A stretch of 64,000 bases of DNA. Origin: Vibrio gelatinilyticus. GTDB taxonomy: Bacteria > Pseudomonadota > Gammaproteobacteria > Enterobacterales > Vibrionaceae. The notes under the pieces were generated by a model. That model saw nothing but the letters and a program-made list of their open reading frames with translations. It ran no database searches and was not told where the DNA came from. Location of the stretch: NCBI RefSeq assembly GCF_022836845.1, contig NZ_JAJNNZ010000008.1, positions 1 to 64,000 on the forward strand. The letters are read 5' to 3'. The translations under genes and the position numbers were made by a program. Below, in pieces: positions 27,964 through 38,152 of the stretch (within the stretch, counting starts at the first letter, position 1; the number at the start of each line of letters is the position of its first letter).

Positions 27964-29751
27964 ATGGATAAGAAAAAACAACGAAGCTTGAATCAATGGC
28001 TCAAGGAACAGAGTAAGCTTGCCAAACAGTGGCTACTTATTGCTATTGGCCTTGGTGTACTTTCAAGCTTTTTCCTTTTAGCGCAAGCGGCTCTCATCGC
28101 CACAATTTTGCACCAACTTATTATCGAAAACGTTGAGAAGCAAACTCTGGTACCACACTTTGCCGGGCTTGCGTGTGCTGTACTAGGACGTGCAGGCTGC
28201 GCCTGGGGACGTGAGATAGCGGGATTCAAATGCGGAGAGCAGATTCGTTGCTATATTCGAGAACTGGTCTTAGAAAAGCTCCGCACTCTAGGTCCTGCCT
28301 ATATCAAAGGAAAACCGGCAGGCACATGGGCAACGCTTGTTTTAGAGCAAGTTGAGGATATGCAGGACTTTTTTGCCCGATATCTACCTCAAATGTCTCT
28401 TGCCGTTGTTGTTCCTGTGATCATTTTGATCGTTGTTTTCCCTATCAACTGGGCGGCAGGCTTAATTTTCTTGATTACAGCTCCATTGGTTCCCCTTTTT
28501 ATGGCACTGGTAGGAATGAAAGCGGCCGACGCTAACCGCAAGAACTTCAAAGCACTGCAGAGATTATCGGGGCACTTCTACGACCGTCTGCAGTCAATGA
28601 CAACAATACGCCTATTTAATCGTGCAAGTGCAGAAACCGAAGTGCTTCACGGCGCATCTGAAGTGTTTCGTAAGCGCACTATGGATGTCCTAAGACTTGC
28701 CTTTTTGTCTTCTGCTGTGCTCGAATTCTTCACATCAATCTCTATCGCCATCACCGCGGTTTATTTTGGGTTTAGCTTTATTGGGGAGCTTAACTTTGGA
28801 CACTACGGTGTTGGCATAACGCTATTTACTGGCTTGTTTATCCTGATTTTGGCTCCAGAGTTTTATCAACCCCTGCGTGACCTTGGCACTTTTTACCACG
28901 CTAAGGCGCAAGCGGTGGGCGCGGCTGAAAGTATCGTTGACTTTCTCGAGATAGAAACCAAACAGACGTCAAACGGTTCACGTCCTTTACCCAGTCAAGA
29001 GCATATACATATTCAAGCGAATGATTTGGAAATATTCAGCCCTGAAGGCACTAAGTTGGCAGGGCCACTTAACTTTGAACTTTCTGCTGGTGAGACAACG
29101 GCTCTTGTCGGCCCTAGTGGCGCAGGTAAGACAAGCCTGGTGAATGCCATACTCGGTTTTATGCCCTATCAGGGGCAGCTACTCATCAATGGCATTGAGC
29201 TAAACGAATTGGACAATACGACGTGGCGTCAAGTGATAAGTTGGGTAGGACAAAATCCACTCTTACTTCACGGGACGATACGTGACAATGTCACACTGGG
29301 TAAGCACGACATTGACGACCATGCAGTCAACCGTGTTCTTGACCAAGCGTACGCCAGTGAGTTTGTCGATGAGCATGGACTCAACTACCCTATTTCCGAC
29401 CGTTCTGGTGGCTTGTCAGTCGGACAAGCACAGCGAATCGCGCTCGCAAGGGCCATGTTACAAAACGGACAGTTTTGGTTACTTGATGAGCCAACGGCCA
29501 GCCTTGATGCAAAGAGCGAAAAACTGGTCAATACCGGTATCGAGAAATTCGCAGCGAGCAAGACCACGTTGATGGTTACTCACCAGTTGGCCTACCTTAA
29601 GAACGTCGATTCAATCCTTGTGATGGATAAAGGAGATATTGTCCAAAGTGGCAACTATCAAACATTGAGCCAAACATCAGGAACCTTCAAAGACATGCTT
29701 TCTAGCAACCTAGACCAACTTGAAAAGTACAAAGGAGATCTCGATGCGTGA
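27964..29751 (+). CDS. cydD: Thiol exporter subunit CydD
   Basis: A 595-residue half-transporter: six membrane helices in the first 320 residues, then a nucleotide-binding domain with Walker A GPSGAGKTS, the signature LSVGQAQRIALARA and Walker B FWLLDEP. With CydC it exports cysteine and glutathione to the periplasm and is needed for cytochrome bd assembly. The TATAAT at 27916-27921 could be its -10. The stop codon overlaps the cydC start by 8 bases. Confidence 0.95.
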   Translation: MDKKKQRSLNQWLKEQSKLAKQWLLIAIGLGVLSSFFLLAQAALIATILHQLIIENVEKQTLVPHFAGLACAVLGRAGCAWGREIAGFKCGEQIRCYIRELVLEKLRTLGPAYIKGKPAGTWATLVLEQVEDMQDFFARYLPQMSLAVVVPVIILIVVFPINWAAGLIFLITAPLVPLFMALVGMKAADANRKNFKALQRLSGHFYDRLQSMTTIRLFNRASAETEVLHGASEVFRKRTMDVLRLAFLSSAVLEFFTSISIAITAVYFGFSFIGELNFGHYGVGITLFTGLFILILAPEFYQPLRDLGTFYHAKAQAVGAAESIVDFLEIETKQTSNGSRPLPSQEHIHIQANDLEIFSPEGTKLAGPLNFELSAGETTALVGPSGAGKTSLVNAILGFMPYQGQLLINGIELNELDNTTWRQVISWVGQNPLLLHGTIRDNVTLGKHDIDDHAVNRVLDQAYASEFVDEHGLNYPISDRSGGLSVGQAQRIALARAMLQNGQFWLLDEPTASLDAKSEKLVNTGIEKFAASKTTLMVTHQLAYLKNVDSILVMDKGDIVQSGNYQTLSQTSGTFKDMLSSNLDQLEKYKGDLDA

Positions 29752-31465
29752 GTTACTTCCTTATATCAAACTTTATAAGAAACATTGGTTTGGCCTATCC
29801 CTTGGCATGCTACTTTCGTTTGCGACTTTATTTGCTTCAATTGGATTACTGACCCTTTCCGGTTGGTTTATCTCAGCCGCCGCAGTAGCAGGCTTAACCA
29901 TCGCGAGAGAAACCTTTAACTACATGCTACCCGGTGGTGGCGTACGCGGTTTTGCAATGGGTCGCACAGCTGGTCGTTGGGGTGAACGCGTTGTTAGCCA
30001 CAACGCTACCTTTAAGCTGCTCACCGATCTGCGTATTTTCTTTTTTAAGAAACTAACGCCGCTTATCCCAGGAAAAGCGGTCAATATCCGTGATGCAGAC
30101 ATGCTCAACCGTCTCGTTGCCGACGTTGATGCGATGGATCACGTCTATCTAAGACTGATTAGCCCCATCGTTGTAGGTACGCTTGGCATTGTTTGCCTTA
30201 CCGCTTTTCTTTGTTGGGTGGATATGACTTTAGGCCTTGTGCTAGGGGGTTTACTACTAACATTGCTACTCATTTGGCCCGTCGTTTTCTATAAGTTGGG
30301 CAAACGAAATGGCGAAGCACTAACTCGCAACAAAGCAGACTTAAGAGTATCAACTCTCGACTGGCTACAAGGTTACAGCGAACTTACGCTCTTTGGCGCA
30401 GAGCAGCGTTATAGAGACGCTATCTTAAAGGCGCAGCATAGACTGATTAGCAATCAACGATTCAACGCCAATATCAGCGGAATGGCTCAGGGACTGCTTA
30501 TTCTCATCAATGGCTGGATATTGGTATTAATGCTCTGGTTAGCGGCAGACGGCGTAGGAGGTCAACAACCGGATCCTATGATTGCCTTAGTCGCTTTTGC
30601 CACTATGGCTAGCTTTGAGCTGTTAATGCCCATCGCCGGAGCCTTTCAATTCCTTGGTCAAACATTAACGTCTGCAAAACGTCTCAACGAAGTCATTTTG
30701 TCAAAACCACAAGTGTGCTTCCCAGAGGAGGATGTTGCTCATAACAATCAATTCAGTATTGAGTTTGATAACGTGAGCTTTGGCTACCCAGATGGCTCTC
30801 GCAATGCACTTAGCACTATTAACCTATCACTAGAGTCCGGGAAAAAACTGGCAATTGTGGGACAAACAGGTTCGGGTAAATCAACCATAATCCAGTTACT
30901 TTCTCGCTATTGGAATGTGTCTGGCGGTAGCATTAAGTTAGCGGGCCAGCCAATTGAACACTGGAGTGAAGCTCAACTTAGAAAGGCCACCAGCATTGTC
31001 AGTCAGCGGGTCGACATACTCAACGGCACTTTGCGTGATAACCTAATTATGGCTAAACCAAAGGCTTTGGATTCAGAGTTAAGACTGGTTTTGCAAAAGG
31101 TCGGTCTAGAGGCTCTGTCTGATGATAACGGACTGGACGCCTGGCTAGGAAGTGGCGGTCGTCAGTTATCCGGTGGCGAAAAGCGCCGTATTGGCATTGC
31201 CCGTGCTCTGCTCCATGACGCGCCAATATTATTGCTCGATGAACCTACCGAAGGCCTTGATAAGCAAACAGAGCGACAAATTATGTCTCTCTTTAATGAG
31301 CACTTTTCCGGCAAAACGGTCATATTTATCACGCATCGATTGGTCGACTTGGACAAGATGGATCTGATTTGTCTACTTGAGCAAGGAGAAATCGTAGAAA
31401 GTGGCCCTCACGAGCAACTCGTTAAAGCAAAAGGGCGCTATTGCGAACTGTTGCAAACACTCTAG
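29744..31465 (+). CDS. cydC: Thiol exporter subunit CydC
   Basis: A 573-residue ABC half-transporter, partner of CydD. It has six helices, then Walker A GQTGSGKST, the canonical LSGGEKRRIGIARA and Walker B ILLLDEP followed by TEGLD and an H-loop FITHR. The start ATG 29744 lies inside the cydD end (ATGCGTGA) with AAAGGAGA eight bases upstream, a coupled start. A strong terminator follows. Confidence 0.95.
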   Translation: MRELLPYIKLYKKHWFGLSLGMLLSFATLFASIGLLTLSGWFISAAAVAGLTIARETFNYMLPGGGVRGFAMGRTAGRWGERVVSHNATFKLLTDLRIFFFKKLTPLIPGKAVNIRDADMLNRLVADVDAMDHVYLRLISPIVVGTLGIVCLTAFLCWVDMTLGLVLGGLLLTLLLIWPVVFYKLGKRNGEALTRNKADLRVSTLDWLQGYSELTLFGAEQRYRDAILKAQHRLISNQRFNANISGMAQGLLILINGWILVLMLWLAADGVGGQQPDPMIALVAFATMASFELLMPIAGAFQFLGQTLTSAKRLNEVILSKPQVCFPEEDVAHNNQFSIEFDNVSFGYPDGSRNALSTINLSLESGKKLAIVGQTGSGKSTIIQLLSRYWNVSGGSIKLAGQPIEHWSEAQLRKATSIVSQRVDILNGTLRDNLIMAKPKALDSELRLVLQKVGLEALSDDNGLDAWLGSGGRQLSGGEKRRIGIARALLHDAPILLLDEPTEGLDKQTERQIMSLFNEHFSGKTVIFITHRLVDLDKMDLICLLEQGEIVESGPHEQLVKAKGRYCELLQTL

Positions 31466-31486
31466 TAAGCTCTACAACCTCTACAC

Positions 31487-31514
31487 AAAAACACCCGCAT
31501 TCGCGGGTGTTTTT
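31487..31514. terminator. Terminator after cydC (also faces serC)
   Basis: AAAACACCCGC and GCGGGTGTTTT pair around ATTC, with a long T run on the plus strand. Confidence 0.92.
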
Positions 31515-31543
31515 TTATGAAGTGGAAAATATACCGTCACACT

Positions 31544-32638
31544 TTAAGCGTACTGCGTTTCAAATTCTTTCATAAAGTCCACTAAAGCCTGCACACCTTC
31601 TAATGGCATAGCATTGTATATCGAGGCTCTTATTCCCCCAACTGCGCGGTGGCCTTTAAGCGCAACCAAACCACGTTGCTCCGCCAGTTCAAGAAACTGT
31701 CCATCAAGTTCAGGTTTTGCTAACTGGAACGGGACGTTCATAATCGAGCGGTTATTATTGGCAACCGTGTTTTTGTAGAAAGGAGAGCTATCAATGCAGT
31801 TATACAATAGAGCGGCTTTTTCTCGATTCACTTTTTCAATAGCTTTAACACCGCCCTGCTCTTTTAGCCATTTAAACACCAGCCCAGAGAGATACCATGC
31901 GAATGTCGGTGGTGTGTTGTACATCGACTCTTTCTCGGCAAGTGTCTTATAACTTAAGATACTTGGAGTTGCATCACTGGCCCGCTCGAGCAAATCATCA
32001 CGAACAATGGCAATGCTAATTCCAGCCGGGCCGATATTTTTTTGAGCACCCGCATAAATAACGCCAAACTTCGATACGTCAATTTCACGAGATAAAATCG
32101 TTGATGACATATCAGCGACGATGGGTTTATCAGTCTCTGGTAAGTCATTAATTTCGATGCCATCAATCGTCTCATTCGGGCAAAAGTGCACGTACGCTGC
32201 ATCGTCGTCAATTTTCCATTCACTGGCTGGGACGATGGCGACTTTACCTTCAGACTCGACCTTTGCATCGAACACTACTGGCTCACAGTATTTTTGGGCC
32301 TCTTGAACCGCACTTTCGGCCCAGTAGCCACCATTGATATAACAAGCCTTGCTTTTACCCGCAAGTAAGTTTAGAGGTACCGCGGAAAACTGCGCTCGTG
32401 CGCCACCCTGACAAAACAAAACTTTATAGTTACTTGGTATATTCAGTAAATCTCTAAGATCTTGTTCAGCATCCTGAGCAACTTTGATGAATGACTTACT
32501 GCGGTGACTGATTTCCATAACGGACGTACCCAAGTTATTCCAATCAACAAACTCAGATTGTGCTTTTTCCATTACCGCTTTCGGTAAACCCGCGGGACCG
32601 GCACTAAAATTAAATACGCTCTTTGAAATCGGCTCCAT
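31544..32638 (-). CDS. serC: Phosphoserine aminotransferase
   Basis: A 364-residue PLP enzyme converting 3-phosphohydroxypyruvate and glutamate to phosphoserine, also used in pyridoxine synthesis. It begins with the typical [12 protein letters not shown], has [18 protein letters not shown], and the PLP Lys in [11 protein letters not shown]. Length matches the family (about 360). It is a single gene here, with a terminator-like hairpin (32715-32744) upstream that belongs to the next gene. Confidence 0.96.
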   Translation of the reverse strand: MEPISKSVFNFSAGPAGLPKAVMEKAQSEFVDWNNLGTSVMEISHRSKSFIKVAQDAEQDLRDLLNIPSNYKVLFCQGGARAQFSAVPLNLLAGKSKACYINGGYWAESAVQEAQKYCEPVVFDAKVESEGKVAIVPASEWKIDDDAAYVHFCPNETIDGIEINDLPETDKPIVADMSSTILSREIDVSKFGVIYAGAQKNIGPAGISIAIVRDDLLERASDATPSILSYKTLAEKESMYNTPPTFAWYLSGLVFKWLKEQGGVKAIEKVNREKAALLYNCIDSSPFYKNTVANNNRSIMNVPFQLAKPELDGQFLELAEQRGLVALKGHRAVGGIRASIYNAMPLEGVQALVDFMKEFETQYA

Positions 32639-32714
32639 GACCTTGATGCTCCTGCAAAAACTTGAAATAGAAGTAAGCAGTCAGTAATACCATTTTTTTC
32701 ACTGGAGCAAAAGA

Positions 32715-32744
32715 AAGAAAAGAGGCCATCGGCCTCTTTTCTTT
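32715..32744 (-). terminator. Terminator of the DUF945 gene
   Basis: Read leftward, AAAGAAAAGAGGCC pairs with GGCCTCTTTTCTTT, a very long A/U stem extending the GC core, ending in a T-rich tail. It lies 50 bp after the DUF945 stop. Confidence 0.88.
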
Positions 32745-32794
32745 ATTAAACGTCGAAATCTATGCTTGGCACAAAAACAAACGCTCAGCGCAAG

Positions 32795-34081
32795 TTAGTA
32801 ACCCGCAGAGCCTGACATCATCAAAGGTAGAAACAATGCTGCAATTGGCACCTTCTGGCCATTTTCAAACACTAATTCGCCGCCTTCTATGTTCGCTTTA
32901 AGCTGATATCCGGTGTCGTTTTGCTTCACCATCTCCATCACCATTAATTCATCCACACCTTGCTTAAGCGGTGGGTACAAATTAACGATACCATCAGATA
33001 CTTGGGTATCTAAGTGTCCCTGAAGTGCGGGTAGAACAACGCTCGGATCACGAGAAACATTATTTGTGCCTTCTGGTATTTCAAGTAGCCAATTGCTCTT
33101 AAACTGACCTTCGTCCAGACGGAAATTCATGTTGTTCATTTCAACTTGAAATCCCCGCGCGAACAAAGTTTCAATTAAGGGTGCTATTTCTGTGATATCA
33201 GCTTGACCAAGAGATGGATTGCGTTGATACAAATCGACCAAACCGCTAAAGGCGGTACTGTCTAAGCTCTTTAGAGCAAAATCCAAAGAAAATTCAGTCA
33301 TATTGCCATTGATTGAAGTCACCTGTGCAACATCAACTAAGTGCTGAGTATCGATACGATCTCGTTCACTGTCCTGACTCGAAACAAATTTGTACGAAGC
33401 GTTGTCCATTGCAAACACGCTATCAAGTTGCGTATCGTCAACGTTAAATTTCTTCATAGAAAGCGATTGCTCACCTAGCCAAAAGCCTCCTTCTTTTTGA
33501 CCGTCCCCTGACGCGCTTAATTCCGAAATCATAAGTTTTTCACCGGATTCGAAATCAAGCTGCAGCGAGGGCAACTTCGCTTCAAAAGTCACCTGCCCCA
33601 ACACTGTCGCGGTTCCAGAAAGACTTGCAGGTGACAAAGACATTGTCACCTGATCACCCTGACTGGTTTGTTCTGACTGATAACTCCAACTTTGTAAATT
33701 GGCTTGATAGTCGGTATTGCCATTTAGCTGTGTCACCGTATCAACGGTCAATGGGAAAGTGGGGAAATTAACGATCGTTGAGTGTGCCGAAAGACTTAAC
33801 AAGCCATGAGATATGTTGCTTTGAACCACCAATTCAGTGGGTATTCCATCAATATCCAGCTGCTCTTTAAGTTCAGGATCGGCAACAAAGTAGCGTGTTT
33901 CAACTGTTGAAGATAAATAACCTCTTTTATAAGAAACGATTTCAGCTGTCACACCTTCATTACTAAGCTGGGCGATACCATCTTCGATGACGCGCTCACC
34001 AATGTGCCCAACCGCAAGAGGCCAACATAAAACAAGTGTGATAGCGCCGCCAATAGCGCCTATTTTCTTAAACTGATGCAT
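32795..34081 (-). CDS. DUF945 (YdgA-family) periplasmic protein
   Basis: A 428-residue protein with an N-terminal membrane anchor or signal (about residues 8-28, GAIGGAITLVLCWPLAVG) and a long strand-rich periplasmic part typical of DUF945/YdgA (repeated VNFPTFP, DTQLDSVFAMDNASYKF). No enzyme motif. The family is abundant in gammaproteobacteria and its role is unknown. It is a single gene. Confidence 0.85.
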   Translation of the reverse strand: MHQFKKIGAIGGAITLVLCWPLAVGHIGERVIEDGIAQLSNEGVTAEIVSYKRGYLSSTVETRYFVADPELKEQLDIDGIPTELVVQSNISHGLLSLSAHSTIVNFPTFPLTVDTVTQLNGNTDYQANLQSWSYQSEQTSQGDQVTMSLSPASLSGTATVLGQVTFEAKLPSLQLDFESGEKLMISELSASGDGQKEGGFWLGEQSLSMKKFNVDDTQLDSVFAMDNASYKFVSSQDSERDRIDTQHLVDVAQVTSINGNMTEFSLDFALKSLDSTAFSGLVDLYQRNPSLGQADITEIAPLIETLFARGFQVEMNNMNFRLDEGQFKSNWLLEIPEGTNNVSRDPSVVLPALQGHLDTQVSDGIVNLYPPLKQGVDELMVMEMVKQNDTGYQLKANIEGGELVFENGQKVPIAALFLPLMMSGSAGY

Positions 34082-34241
34082 ATGATTCGCATATTCTGTG
34101 AAGTGTATTTCATTCAGTCTAACTCAACTTGATTAGATCTCCAATCTCATACCTACTTCTCATAACCCTATGCTTTTTATTGTTATATTAATCTAGACTA
34201 ACCATTTTGGAATCCACATCAATATAGGGTTAAATATCGAC

Positions 34242-36185
34242 ATGACTCTTCACAATCGGTACGCGGTGTTATGCCTCGATAACGATTTATGCAATTTGGA
34301 TAAACTCGATACCGAACTGTCTACATTTCAAACAAAATTCGATATTCATTTGGCGACCTCAGTAGAGGAAGGTCATGATGTTCTCAACCATATTGGGTTG
34401 AAAAGCCAAGAAGTCGCTCTTGTTATTGCTCGTCATTCAATGCAGTTTGACGGCGGTGACTTTCTTATTCAGCTAGAAAAATCCCCTCATACTCAATCGG
34501 CACGTAAAGTCCTTGTGACCAAAACAGATTCAGAGGATATTCACGCAATCTTGGCTGCCATTAACGAAGGCCGCCTAGATCACTGTTTGACAATCCCTCT
34601 CAACGAACAAGAACTGCATAAAACCGTGGTTAAGGAACTCACGACCTTTGTCATCAGTGTCGAACCGAACGAAATATTACGATACAGTGGTATCCTTGAT
34701 CAGCAGCGTATCCTTCGCGCCCACATCGATCATAAAATGCACAGCTACCGTGCCAGTTTTATCCATGATTTCCATGATTTATCAGATTCAGATTTAGCTG
34801 AACGGGTAATTGGTGCTCTACATGACTTCTTTGGTCAAGAAGATGAAACCAGAGCCGTTCGAAGCTATTCAGCAGAACATTTACTCACCGTTGAAGGGCA
34901 AGAGAATCAGTTTTTGTGGTTTATCACAGAGGGTCAAGTAGCGCTCTATAAAAAGGATGACTTGGGGCAACAACGTGAAGTTGTCCGCCATAGCAAAGGC
35001 AACATCATCGGCGGAATGTCGTTCGTCACCGGTGAGAGTTCATTTTCCACGGCCATGACCTTAACTCACACTGAGGTCATTAAGCTCGACCGCGACGTAT
35101 TTACTCAGGTCATGCATTCCAACACTGAGCTATTGCCGTTGTTTACCAATCTGTTGTTACGTCATTTCAACCGTAGACTACAACGCAGTATTAATACAAA
35201 AATCGAACTTCAGAAGACATTAGAATCTCTAGAATCAGCACACCAGCAACTTATTGAAAGGGAAAAAATGGCCATGTTAGGCCAGTTGGTTGCCGGTGTC
35301 GCTCATGAGCTCAACAATCCAATAGCGGCCATTTTAAGGGGTGCTGAAACGCTAACAGACAGAATCGACGAGATCATTGCCATTGGTACAGCAACCACCC
35401 CGACGTACGAACTAGGTTCACAGATCTTAGCGCAGGCTAAACAGGCTCAACCGCTGTCCACCTCTGAACTCAGAAGTCGTTCTAAGCAGCTTCAAGAAAC
35501 GGTAAATGATCGAAGAATCGCAAAAAGGCTCGTATCTTTAAACCTGCAACAGAACACGCAACTTGTCGAGAAGGCTCTCCAGCAACCAGAGCAACTGGCC
35601 AAAGAACTCCGGGAACTCGAAAGTTTCCAACTTACCGGTGCAACGCTCAGATCCATTCAGGTCTGTGCTCAGCGTATTGCTGATATGGTAAGGAGCTTGA
35701 AGGGTTACGCGCGCCAAGACAATGAGTCGTACCAATACGTCAATGTCCATGATGGTATTGAAGATACGCTGGTGATCTTTGAAAATAAACTCAAACGGCA
35801 TAAGGTCGTTAAGGAATATGGGCAATTACCTGACATATTCTGCTTACCGATTGCACTACAGCAGGTTTGGACAAATATCATCGCTAACGCTGTCGATGCT
35901 CTTCCAGAGCAAGGCACATTAACGCTTTGTAGTGAACAACAAGAGAAAGATGGGGTTATGTATGGCGTATTTCGCTTTACTGATAATGGATGCGGTATTC
36001 CAGTAGAGCAACAAAACTCTATATTTGAGCTGAACTTTACGACCAAGAAAGAAGGCAATTTTGGCCTTGGAATAGGGCTTTCTGTGTGCCAACAAATCCT
36101 GGCACAACATAATGGCTGGATTGAGGTCACTTCAGAGCCAAAAAAATTTACCACCATGTCTGTGTGGTTACCTATAAATCAATAA
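34242..36185 (+). CDS. Histidine kinase with pseudo-receiver and cyclic-nucleotide-binding domains
   Basis: A 647-residue cytoplasmic protein with no membrane helix. Domains: degenerate receiver (about 6-125), where the phospho-Asp is Ala63 and the conserved Lys is Ile118; a cNMP-binding-like beta-roll (about 205-300, with FITEGQVALYKKDD); coiled coil (320-345); HisKA with phospho-acceptor H355 (GVAHELNNPIAA); and HATPase_c with IANAVDAL (N box), DNGCGIP (G1) and GLGIGLSV (G2). A long insert lies between HisKA and ATPase. Its stop is 33 bp before the receiver gene, so they form one unit. The kinase is probably gated by a ligand on the roll and not by phosphorylation of its N-terminus. Confidence 0.9.
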   Translation: MTLHNRYAVLCLDNDLCNLDKLDTELSTFQTKFDIHLATSVEEGHDVLNHIGLKSQEVALVIARHSMQFDGGDFLIQLEKSPHTQSARKVLVTKTDSEDIHAILAAINEGRLDHCLTIPLNEQELHKTVVKELTTFVISVEPNEILRYSGILDQQRILRAHIDHKMHSYRASFIHDFHDLSDSDLAERVIGALHDFFGQEDETRAVRSYSAEHLLTVEGQENQFLWFITEGQVALYKKDDLGQQREVVRHSKGNIIGGMSFVTGESSFSTAMTLTHTEVIKLDRDVFTQVMHSNTELLPLFTNLLLRHFNRRLQRSINTKIELQKTLESLESAHQQLIEREKMAMLGQLVAGVAHELNNPIAAILRGAETLTDRIDEIIAIGTATTPTYELGSQILAQAKQAQPLSTSELRSRSKQLQETVNDRRIAKRLVSLNLQQNTQLVEKALQQPEQLAKELRELESFQLTGATLRSIQVCAQRIADMVRSLKGYARQDNESYQYVNVHDGIEDTLVIFENKLKRHKVVKEYGQLPDIFCLPIALQQVWTNIIANAVDALPEQGTLTLCSEQQEKDGVMYGVFRFTDNGCGIPVEQQNSIFELNFTTKKEGNFGLGIGLSVCQQILAQHNGWIEVTSEPKKFTTMSVWLPINQ

Positions 36186-36218
36186 GTGGCAATACAACAA
36201 CTAACAAGGAGTCATCTT

Positions 36219-36716
36219 ATGAGTAACTATTTAATCTTGTGTGTCGATGATGAAAGAGAAGTACTCGATAGTGTATTGCAAGATTTATCTGATTTTGAAG
36301 ATCACTTTATCGTTGAGGGCGCGGAATCCGCCGAGGAAGCAAAAAAAGTAATAGAAGACTATCAAAATGAAGGGACAAACCTTGCTCTTATTCTTTGTGA
36401 TCACATCATGCCTAATCAAACTGGAGTGAGTTTCTTAATTGAGCTCAATGATGATGATAAGTATAAGTCAGTGCGTAAGGTACTATTAACGGGTCAGGCT
36501 GGTCATGACGACACTATCGAAGCGGTTAATCACTCTAGTTTGGATTTTTACATCGCCAAGCCATGGAGTGGTAAACAGTTGCGCCAAGTCGTCACACAAC
36601 AACTAACAGAATATATGATTGCCAACGAGAAAAATCTCGCCCCCTGGGCAACAGTGCTTGATACCGAAAAAATATTCAATGCGCTTTCTGCCAATAGAAT
36701 GTCATTCGGTGAATAG
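36219..36716 (+). CDS. Stand-alone response-regulator receiver protein
   Basis: A 165-residue protein with an intact receiver: acidic D10/D11, phospho-acceptor D61 (ALILCDHIMP), T91 and K114 (YIAKPW). It has a short C-terminal tail with no DNA-binding domain. It is the apparent partner of the kinase just upstream. The two share the SARKVLVT / SVRKVLLT and LDFYIAKPW-type segments, showing that the kinase N-domain is a duplicated, inactivated copy. ATG 36219 has AAGGAG seven bases upstream; a GTG at 36186 is less good. Output is likely by protein contact. Confidence 0.9.
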   Translation: MSNYLILCVDDEREVLDSVLQDLSDFEDHFIVEGAESAEEAKKVIEDYQNEGTNLALILCDHIMPNQTGVSFLIELNDDDKYKSVRKVLLTGQAGHDDTIEAVNHSSLDFYIAKPWSGKQLRQVVTQQLTEYMIANEKNLAPWATVLDTEKIFNALSANRMSFGE

Positions 36717-36923
36717 TGTTATATGTTAATAAGTAGTTAGCACTGACCGATTACTGTATGAAATTGTAATTTTTTGGGAAATTGAGCAAATAGTCGTGAT
36801 TTTTATTGGTGAACAGTACGTGAATTGGATTATCATGTGCACCAATACGTTAGCGCCATAAGCACAAGCACTGCATAATTATTGGCAAGGAAATTAACAA
36901 ACATAAAAAGGTTTATTGAAACT

Positions 36924-37469
36924 ATGCGCAAAACTCTTATAGCCGCAGCTATCTTGCTATCATCTCATTCAGCATTCGCCGAGCAGACACAAAATCAAGC
37001 CACCATGAGTAACTTTAGTTACGATTATGCTGAAGCTCGTATTGGCGGTAGCCCAATGACTTTTGGTGCAGCTATGAGCAAATCGATTCATCCAAATGCT
37101 CACGTTGTGGGTAGTATCGACTCTAAATTTAAAGGCGATTACGACATTTCAGGCGGCTTAGGCTTTCATGCTCCAGTGAACAACTGGGCTGACTTCACTG
37201 GTGAAATGCTCGCACATGTCTTTGACAGCGGTGATCACCATAAAACTAAAGCAGGTATGGAAATCAATTTAGGTGTGCGCCAATGGCTTGGTCCACAGTT
37301 GGAAATCGGTGGTAAAGCTGGCTATCTCAATATCGAAGATTTCGATCGATGGATGGGTTCTATCTATGGTCGTTTCCATTCAACAGAGCTGTTTTCTCTT
37401 GGTTTAGAAGGTCGTATTAACCACATTTACGGTGACCAATTAATGTTCACCGCTCGTTTCAAGTTCTGA
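36924..37469 (+). CDS. Small outer-membrane beta-barrel protein
   Basis: A 181-residue protein with a signal peptide (about 1-20, cut after SAFA), alternating-residue strands rich in Gly and aromatic residues, and a C-terminal Phe (MFTARFKF), the signal for the BAM insertase. It is about the size of an eight-stranded barrel. Substrate or function is unknown. ATG 36924 is inside the frame; an upstream start gives residues unlike a signal peptide. A terminator follows. Confidence 0.83.
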   Translation: MRKTLIAAAILLSSHSAFAEQTQNQATMSNFSYDYAEARIGGSPMTFGAAMSKSIHPNAHVVGSIDSKFKGDYDISGGLGFHAPVNNWADFTGEMLAHVFDSGDHHKTKAGMEINLGVRQWLGPQLEIGGKAGYLNIEDFDRWMGSIYGRFHSTELFSLGLEGRINHIYGDQLMFTARFKF

Positions 37470-37508
37470 TCGCGTTAATCTCATCCTAATATTGGAGAGG
37501 TCAAAAGC

Positions 37509-37539
37509 AAAAAGGTCGAGTTTACACTCGACCTTTTTT
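37509..37539. terminator. Bidirectional terminator between the barrel gene and tfoX
   Basis: AAAAAGGTCGAG pairs with CTCGACCTTTTT across a TTTACA loop. Confidence 0.92.
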
Positions 37540-37558
37540 AATAAATGAACCAACACTC

Positions 37559-38152
37559 TTAATTGTCGATACTAGCGCATACTTCTAACAACTGCTTTTT
37601 CACAGGTTCTTGAATTAATTCCCAATGAACACCACTGATAGCTCCAGCAAACTTCCACAATAGTTTAACATCAACATCTTTTCCGTACGTACGTTTTACG
37701 CGCTGAAATACCTTAGCAGCACCTAACTCAATAAAGCAATTTACATCCTCTACACCTGATTTTTTCACCATGCGCTCAAGAGTTAATTGCATGTTCGGTA
37801 GATCGCGTAACCGTCTACTCGACGGTGACTTCTTAACACTGCGTTGAGATACTGAGTTTTCTATCGATAATTTTACCAACGGGGTAAGCTTATCGCGACG
37901 TTCCAAAAACAACTGAGTCACATCGTAATAATTGACCGTTGCTGTTGATTGCTTTTTAATGTGGCGAAATTTTTGACACTCTAAAGACTTCAGAATCTCA
38001 TCCAATTCACCACCGCCCCGAATAAACACACTTTCGTTGCTTATCAGAGCATACATTGCGTTGTGTTTAAAAAGCCCGGTACCGCCAAACATTGAGCGGG
38101 TTTGAGATTCACCAAATTGCATCGTATAGTCGTAAAAAGATTGTTCTATCAT
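37559..38152 (-). CDS. tfoX: TfoX/Sxy regulator of natural competence
   Basis: A 197-residue protein with both TfoX domains: N-terminal (about 1-95; RSMFGGTGLFKHNAMYALIS, VNYYDV) and C-terminal (LRDLPNMQLTLERMV, FIELGAAKVFQRV, WKFAGAISGVHWE). It activates competence and, with CRP, chitin-induced DNA uptake genes in Vibrio. In V. cholerae its translation is turned on by the sRNA TfoR acting on the leader. ATG 38152 with AAGGA upstream is chosen; an upstream frame of 23 residues is unconserved. The alternative is the paralogue TfoY; the gene neighbourhood favours TfoX. Confidence 0.85.
   Translation of the reverse strand: MIEQSFYDYTMQFGESQTRSMFGGTGLFKHNAMYALISNESVFIRGGGELDEILKSLECQKFRHIKKQSTATVNYYDVTQLFLERRDKLTPLVKLSIENSVSQRSVKKSPSSRRLRDLPNMQLTLERMVKKSGVEDVNCFIELGAAKVFQRVKRTYGKDVDVKLLWKFAGAISGVHWELIQEPVKKQLLEVCASIDN

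Noticed and set aside
27964..31465. CydD signature LSVGQAQ instead of LSGGQ as a sign of a broken ATPase
   Set aside because: This variant is normal for CydD in other bacteria; the heterodimer is asymmetric by nature.
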